Below, piece by piece: positions 60,912 through 64,000 of a DNA stretch of 64,000 nucleotides. The stretch is from Bacillus suaedaesalsae (GTDB lineage Bacteria > Bacillota > Bacilli > Bacillales > SA4), in assembly GCF_016890225.1 (NCBI RefSeq), contig NZ_JAFELM010000043.1, positions 186,001 through 250,000 on the forward strand, read 5' to 3'. How positions within the stretch are numbered: position 1 is the stretch's first letter; the number at the start of each line of letters is the position of its first letter. The notes beneath the pieces were generated by a model that saw only the letters and a program-made list of their open reading frames with translations, was not told the origin of the DNA and did not search any database. The position numbers were made by a program, and so were the translations under genes.

Positions 60912-61691
60912 ATGGATATAACGAAACAAAACAGTGGTGCGTGGGATCAAAAGGTAGACGAAGGCTCACCTTGGACTAAAGCTGTAAGTTCTGAGGAGAT
61001 AGAAAGAAGTAAGAATGGAGACTGGGGTATTATTGTTACAACCGAAAAAAAAGTGCCAAGAAACTGGTTTCCCTCATCGTTAAAAGGACTAAACATACTT
61101 TGTCTCGCTTCTGGTGGCGGTCAGCAAGCTCCTATATTAGCAGCAGCAGGAGCCGATGTGACCGTTACAGATATTTCGAGAAAACAACTGGAACAAGATG
61201 AGTTTGTAGCGAAGCGAGATGGTTTACAACTGAAAACCGTACAGGGGGATATGGCTGATTTAAGTGACTTTGAAGATGAAACGTTTGATATGGTCATTCA
61301 CCCTGTCTCTAATTTATTTGTAAAGGACGTGCATCCAGTTTGGAAGGAAGCGTCTCGAGTGTTAAAACCAAATGGAGTATTAATATCTGGCTTTACAAAT
61401 CCTTTATTATTTATTTTTGATGATAATGAAGAGCGAAAAGGGATTTTAGATGTAAAACACAAAATACCCTCTTCGACGCTAGATTATTTGCCAGAAGAAG
61501 AGGTAGAAGAATACTTAAGAACCAATCAAACAATCGAGTATGCTCACACACTTGAAGACCAAATTCAAGGACAAATTGATGCTGGTTTTGTCATCACAGG
61601 CTTTTACGAGGATGATTTTGGAGGAACACGTGTGTTGGATCAATATATCAAAATGTTTATTGCGACAAGGGCAGTGAAATTGACTTTCTAA
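60912..61691 (+). CDS. Class I SAM-dependent methyltransferase
   Basis: The 259-residue protein has LCLASGGGQQAPILAAAGADVTVTD (SAM motif I with GGGQQ), a QGDMADLSDFEDETFDMVI acidic region and RVLKPNGVLISGF. It resembles UbiE/COQ5-type small-molecule methyltransferases. The N-terminus (NSGAWDQKVDEGSPWTKAV) is typical of one Bacillus subgroup. The substrate is unknown. TTAGAGGAG precedes ATG 60912. Confidence 0.88.
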   Translation: MDITKQNSGAWDQKVDEGSPWTKAVSSEEIERSKNGDWGIIVTTEKKVPRNWFPSSLKGLNILCLASGGGQQAPILAAAGADVTVTDISRKQLEQDEFVAKRDGLQLKTVQGDMADLSDFEDETFDMVIHPVSNLFVKDVHPVWKEASRVLKPNGVLISGFTNPLLFIFDDNEERKGILDVKHKIPSSTLDYLPEEEVEEYLRTNQTIEYAHTLEDQIQGQIDAGFVITGFYEDDFGGTRVLDQYIKMFIATRAVKLTF

Positions 61692-61741
61692 AACATTGAA
61701 TTAAAAAGTAAACTGGAGGTTACTGAAAGGGTTGTATATCG

Positions 61742-62155
61742 TTGAAACAATTAAATTCCTTAGAGATTGATTCGAATATAAAAAAACTCCTGTCTTTTGC
61801 AACTGCTGAAGATAGAGTTGAGGCAGAATATGAACATTATATACATTTACAAAATAGGAAATTGTATGGATACGAACAAGCTGGTAACTTTGTTGCTTGT
61901 ATTGGTATAGAGGACAAAGGCTCCAATAGCTATGAACTAAGACATATCGCAGTTGATCCTCTATATAGAGAAGCAGGTTTAGGGAGGAAAATGCTACAGG
62001 ATGTTGTTCAGCAACATAAAATGGATGCTCTTTATGCAGAAACAGATCAAGCTGCTGTAAGTTTTTATCGGAAATGTGGATTTAAAATTACTAGTTTTAG
62101 GAGAAAAGTATCCTGGCATAGAACGTTTTTCTTGTGCATTGCTAACGATGGATGA
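61742..62155 (+). pseudogene. GNAT N-acetyltransferase domain, apparently frameshifted at its 3' end
   Basis: TTG 61742 opens a frame with the GNAT core: ELRHIAVDPLYREAGLGRKML (acetyl-CoA site RxxGxG/A) and ALYAETDQAAVSFYRKCGF. After FKIT the frame reads SFRRKVSWHRTFF and stops at 62155. The +1 frame instead reads LGEKYPGIERFSC, the normal ending of this GNAT group. Removing one T from TTTT at 62095-62098 restores it and joins this gene to the next. So either a real frameshift, a sequencing error, or a slippage site is present. The first 117 residues are intact. Confidence 0.7.
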
Positions 62156-62543
62156 ATCGTTTGAAAAAAGTCTAGATCGATATTTATTTGCCTGGAAGAC
62201 ATCCTCTTTAGTAGACTTACAGAAATATATTTCCGAAGGTTACAAGGCTAGAGAAGTGTCCCAGGGAGAAATAATCGATTTCGGCTTTGAACAATCCATC
62301 AAGGGCTGGAAACAAGGTTTTCATTTTGCTAAAGAGAATAACGCAAACTGGATTTTGGAACAAATCTCAATTATTCCGTTACGTGCAGATGAAAAAATGG
62401 TCATTATTTCGGCATCGCTAGAAATTCAAGGAAAACCACTAGAAACTGCTAATCTATTTTTTCAAACGTTTAAAAAGATAGATGGGTCTGAATGGAAACT
62501 AGTTAGAAGCTATATTGAAGCGGGTGTATTGCCTCCAAAGTGA
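62148..62543 (+). CDS. NTF2/SnoaL-like domain protein, probably the second half of a GNAT fusion
   Basis: As a separate gene it would start at ATG 62148, overlapping the GNAT stop by 8 bases, but no ribosome binding site is visible. The 131-residue product (EKSLDRYLFAWKTSSLVDLQKYISEGYKAREV, WILEQISIIPLRADEKMVIISASLEIQG) looks like an NTF2-like/DUF4440 cone-fold protein. The frame is open upstream through the true GNAT ending, so with the frameshift repaired GNAT and this domain form one protein of about 267 residues. Confidence 0.65.
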   Translation: MDESFEKSLDRYLFAWKTSSLVDLQKYISEGYKAREVSQGEIIDFGFEQSIKGWKQGFHFAKENNANWILEQISIIPLRADEKMVIISASLEIQGKPLETANLFFQTFKKIDGSEWKLVRSYIEAGVLPPK

Positions 62544-62631
62544 TGATTAGCTCACTTTTCATTTTTCTACTTTGATAAACTCTGTAGTGTAAATCTCATT
62601 TTCAATGTTTATATAGTACTACTCAAAAAAA

Positions 62632-62689
62632 ACCTCTCATATAGATAAGTGTTACTCATTTTTACACCATGGTGATACAAAGGAGAGGT
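62632..62689 (+). promoter_or_regulatory. Hairpin that could mask the ribosome binding site of the CoxG-like gene
   Basis: ACCTCTC (62632-62638) is complementary to GAGAGGT (62683-62689), which contains the end of the AAAGGAGAGG ribosome binding site; CACCATGGTG forms an inner palindrome. The arrangement could control translation. Confidence 0.4.
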
Positions 62690-62694
62690 CTTTA

Positions 62695-63153
62695 ATGCCA
62701 AGTGAAATATATAGTGTGAATGTTAATGCACCCATACAAAGTGTTTGGAACTTTGTCTCAGTTATGGACCAATGGGCACCATTAGTACCTGGCTATATTG
62801 CACACGAAATACTTAGTGATAAAGAATCAACGTGGAAGTTCAAAAGTGATATTGGCATAATGAAAAAGAAAGTATACTTAAAAGTGGATATTACAAATTG
62901 GTCAGAACCTACAAAAGTTACGTTTAACTTAACAGGTATTAACGAGAAATTTACAGGGCATGGTTTTTTTGAAGCAGAGGCGATTACTGATAAGATAACA
63001 CGAATGACTGGTAGCTTAACCATTGAGGCACAAGGTGCTATGAGCAAAATGGTGAATTCCATCCTACAAAACACTGTTCCGGAAATGACGAGGCAATTAA
63101 CGGAAGCTGTTGCTTCAAGAATTGAAGAATTGCAGTCCACGCCAACTAGTTGA
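62695..63153 (+). CDS. CoxG-like SRPBCC protein
   Basis: The 152-residue protein has the SRPBCC helix-grip pattern: VNAPIQSVWNFVSVMDQWAPLVPGY at the N-terminus, KVTFNLTGINEKFTGHGFFEAE, and a long C-terminal helix. It is like the CoxG (carbon monoxide dehydrogenase subunit G) family, which binds small lipids or recruits enzymes to membranes. No coxL/M/S genes are nearby, so a CO oxidation role is unlikely. AAAGGAGAGG precedes ATG 62695 inside a possible hairpin. Confidence 0.82.
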   Translation: MPSEIYSVNVNAPIQSVWNFVSVMDQWAPLVPGYIAHEILSDKESTWKFKSDIGIMKKKVYLKVDITNWSEPTKVTFNLTGINEKFTGHGFFEAEAITDKITRMTGSLTIEAQGAMSKMVNSILQNTVPEMTRQLTEAVASRIEELQSTPTS

Positions 63154-63231
63154 TAAAAAGTTGAGTAGCTCCTAAATGATCTGACCCAATATAGTTAGAC
63201 AATTATTGAAATTCACTAATAAATATAGATG

Positions 63232-63265
63232 GGGACACTACTTATCAGGTAGTGTCTCTTATTTT
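63232..63265 (+). terminator. Terminator after CoxG-like gene
   Basis: GACACTAC / GTAGTGTC stem with a seven-base loop and TCTTATTTTT. Confidence 0.82.
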
Positions 63266-63333
63266 TATGTGTAATCTCAAGACAAATTGACCAAAATGAT
63301 ACTAACTTGACAACAGAAGCGGAGACGAAAGAG

Positions 63334-64000
63334 ATGAAAATGTTATGTATTGATGGTGGAGGAATACGAGGTGTGTTTGCCATCTCAATATTAAAGGAAA
63401 TTGAAAAAGAAGTGGGAAAACCAATTAATCAATTGTTTAATTGTATTTCCGGTACAAGCACTGGTTCAATTATTGCAGCTTCGATTGCCTTGGAAGTAGA
63501 AATGGGGAAAGTCCTTGATAGCTACCAGAAATATGGGAAGAAGATTTTTGTTCAGCAAGCCAAGGTGGGATTATTTCGTAGTGTTTACAGTAGTCAGTTT
63601 TTACGAAAATACTTACAACAAGAATTTCAAGAGGTTTCATTGAAAGATATTAAGCACCCTCTTTTAATCCCAGCTGTTGATTTAAGTCATGGAAAGCCAT
63701 TCGTGTACCGTTCTAACTACGGAAATTTGGAGGAACAAGATGACAATGTTTTGCTTTGGGATGCGGTATTATCTTCCTGTTCGGCTCCTATTTACTTTGA
63801 ACCAAATAATATTGATAATGAATATTTATCCATTGATGGCGGACTGTGGGCAAACAACCCATCGTTAGTTTGTATGACAGAAGCGATTCACCATTTCCAA
63901 ACACCCATGTCAGAAATAAAAATTTTATCGATTGGCACTGGTCAGCAGAAAATAGATTTTTCAATTGAAAAGAAACTCGATTGGGGAATTAACAAATGGC
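63334..64000 (+). CDS. Patatin-like phospholipase (partial, 3' end outside window)
   Basis: ATG 63334 follows GCGGAG. The frame stays open to base 64000, showing 222 residues. MLCIDGGGIRGVFAISIL carries the oxyanion-hole glycines, GTSTGS the catalytic Ser (GxSxG), and SIDGGLWANNPS the catalytic Asp of the dyad. Patatins hydrolyse acyl chains of phospholipids. Close relatives include CapV-type effectors of CBASS anti-phage systems, but no cyclase gene is visible in the window, so the ordinary lipase reading stands. A downstream look is needed to decide. Confidence 0.85.
   Translation, partial: MKMLCIDGGGIRGVFAISILKEIEKEVGKPINQLFNCISGTSTGSIIAASIALEVEMGKVLDSYQKYGKKIFVQQAKVGLFRSVYSSQFLRKYLQQEFQEVSLKDIKHPLLIPAVDLSHGKPFVYRSNYGNLEEQDDNVLLWDAVLSSCSAPIYFEPNNIDNEYLSIDGGLWANNPSLVCMTEAIHHFQTPMSEIKILSIGTGQQKIDFSIEKKLDWGINKW

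Noticed and set aside
1-64000. CRISPR array, prophage or insertion sequence
   Set aside because: No regularly spaced direct repeats, transposase or phage structural genes were seen; the only dispersed repeats are the two palindromic elements.

Overview
The window is AT-rich chromosomal DNA from an endospore-forming, motile member of the Bacillaceae. The evidence is spo0M behind a sigma-H-like promoter, a SpoIID-type protein, two chemoreceptors behind sigma-D-like promoters, SbcCD, an ABC-F protein close to Bacillus YfmM, a DUF421/DUF1657 cluster of the kind found with spoVA operons, GGAGG-type ribosome binding sites with many GTG/TTG starts, and U-tract terminators. No tRNA, rRNA, insertion sequence, prophage or CRISPR array was seen.

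Layout. 1-5.6 kb: a partial DEDD exonuclease (minus), a 6S RNA, a CapA-like lipoprotein, an exported small protein, an ECF sigma/anti-sigma pair with its own ECF-type promoter, and a hydrolase. 5.6-16.3 kb: a chemoreceptor, a leader-peptide/terminator region ahead of an ABC-F gene, sbcD-sbcC, and a yybP-ykoY (manganese) riboswitch ahead of a His/Lys/Tyr-rich 57-residue protein and a small Ser/Thr kinase. 16.3-27.7 kb: a ribbon-helix-helix protein, a SUV3-like helicase, a PBP4-type peptidase, a SpoIID-like protein, spo0M, small enzymes, a transporter, and a polysaccharide deacetylase interrupted by a TGA. 28-39.4 kb: a secreted acidic protein, a permease, a DUF2339 protein, an MHYT-GGDEF-EAL protein, and two tandem YhgE/Pip paralogues with matching operators.

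39.5-47.8 kb is the most striking part. A cyclic-di-GMP-I riboswitch and terminator precede a DUF192 gene, three almost identical Flp pilins, and a full Tad pilus assembly set: prepilin peptidase, TadE, TadG-like, CpaB, TadZ/CpaE, TadA/CpaF, TadB and TadC. With the EAL protein 5 kb upstream, this suggests direct RNA-level control of a Tad pilus by c-di-GMP.

47.8-64 kb: a LysM/beta-propeller protein, a second chemoreceptor, a minimal flavoprotein, an FkbM methyltransferase, a PAP2-glycosyltransferase-UDP-glucose dehydrogenase envelope cluster, a DUF6115-like/MltG-like pair, a TRM11-like methylase, the DUF1657-DUF1657-DUF421 cluster, a methyltransferase, a frameshifted GNAT-NTF2-like gene, a CoxG-like protein and a patatin-like phospholipase cut by the window end. 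Two copies of a Bacillaceae intergenic repeat lie at 23.6 and 53.6 kb.

All functional calls come from reading motifs and recalled families. No database search was run.
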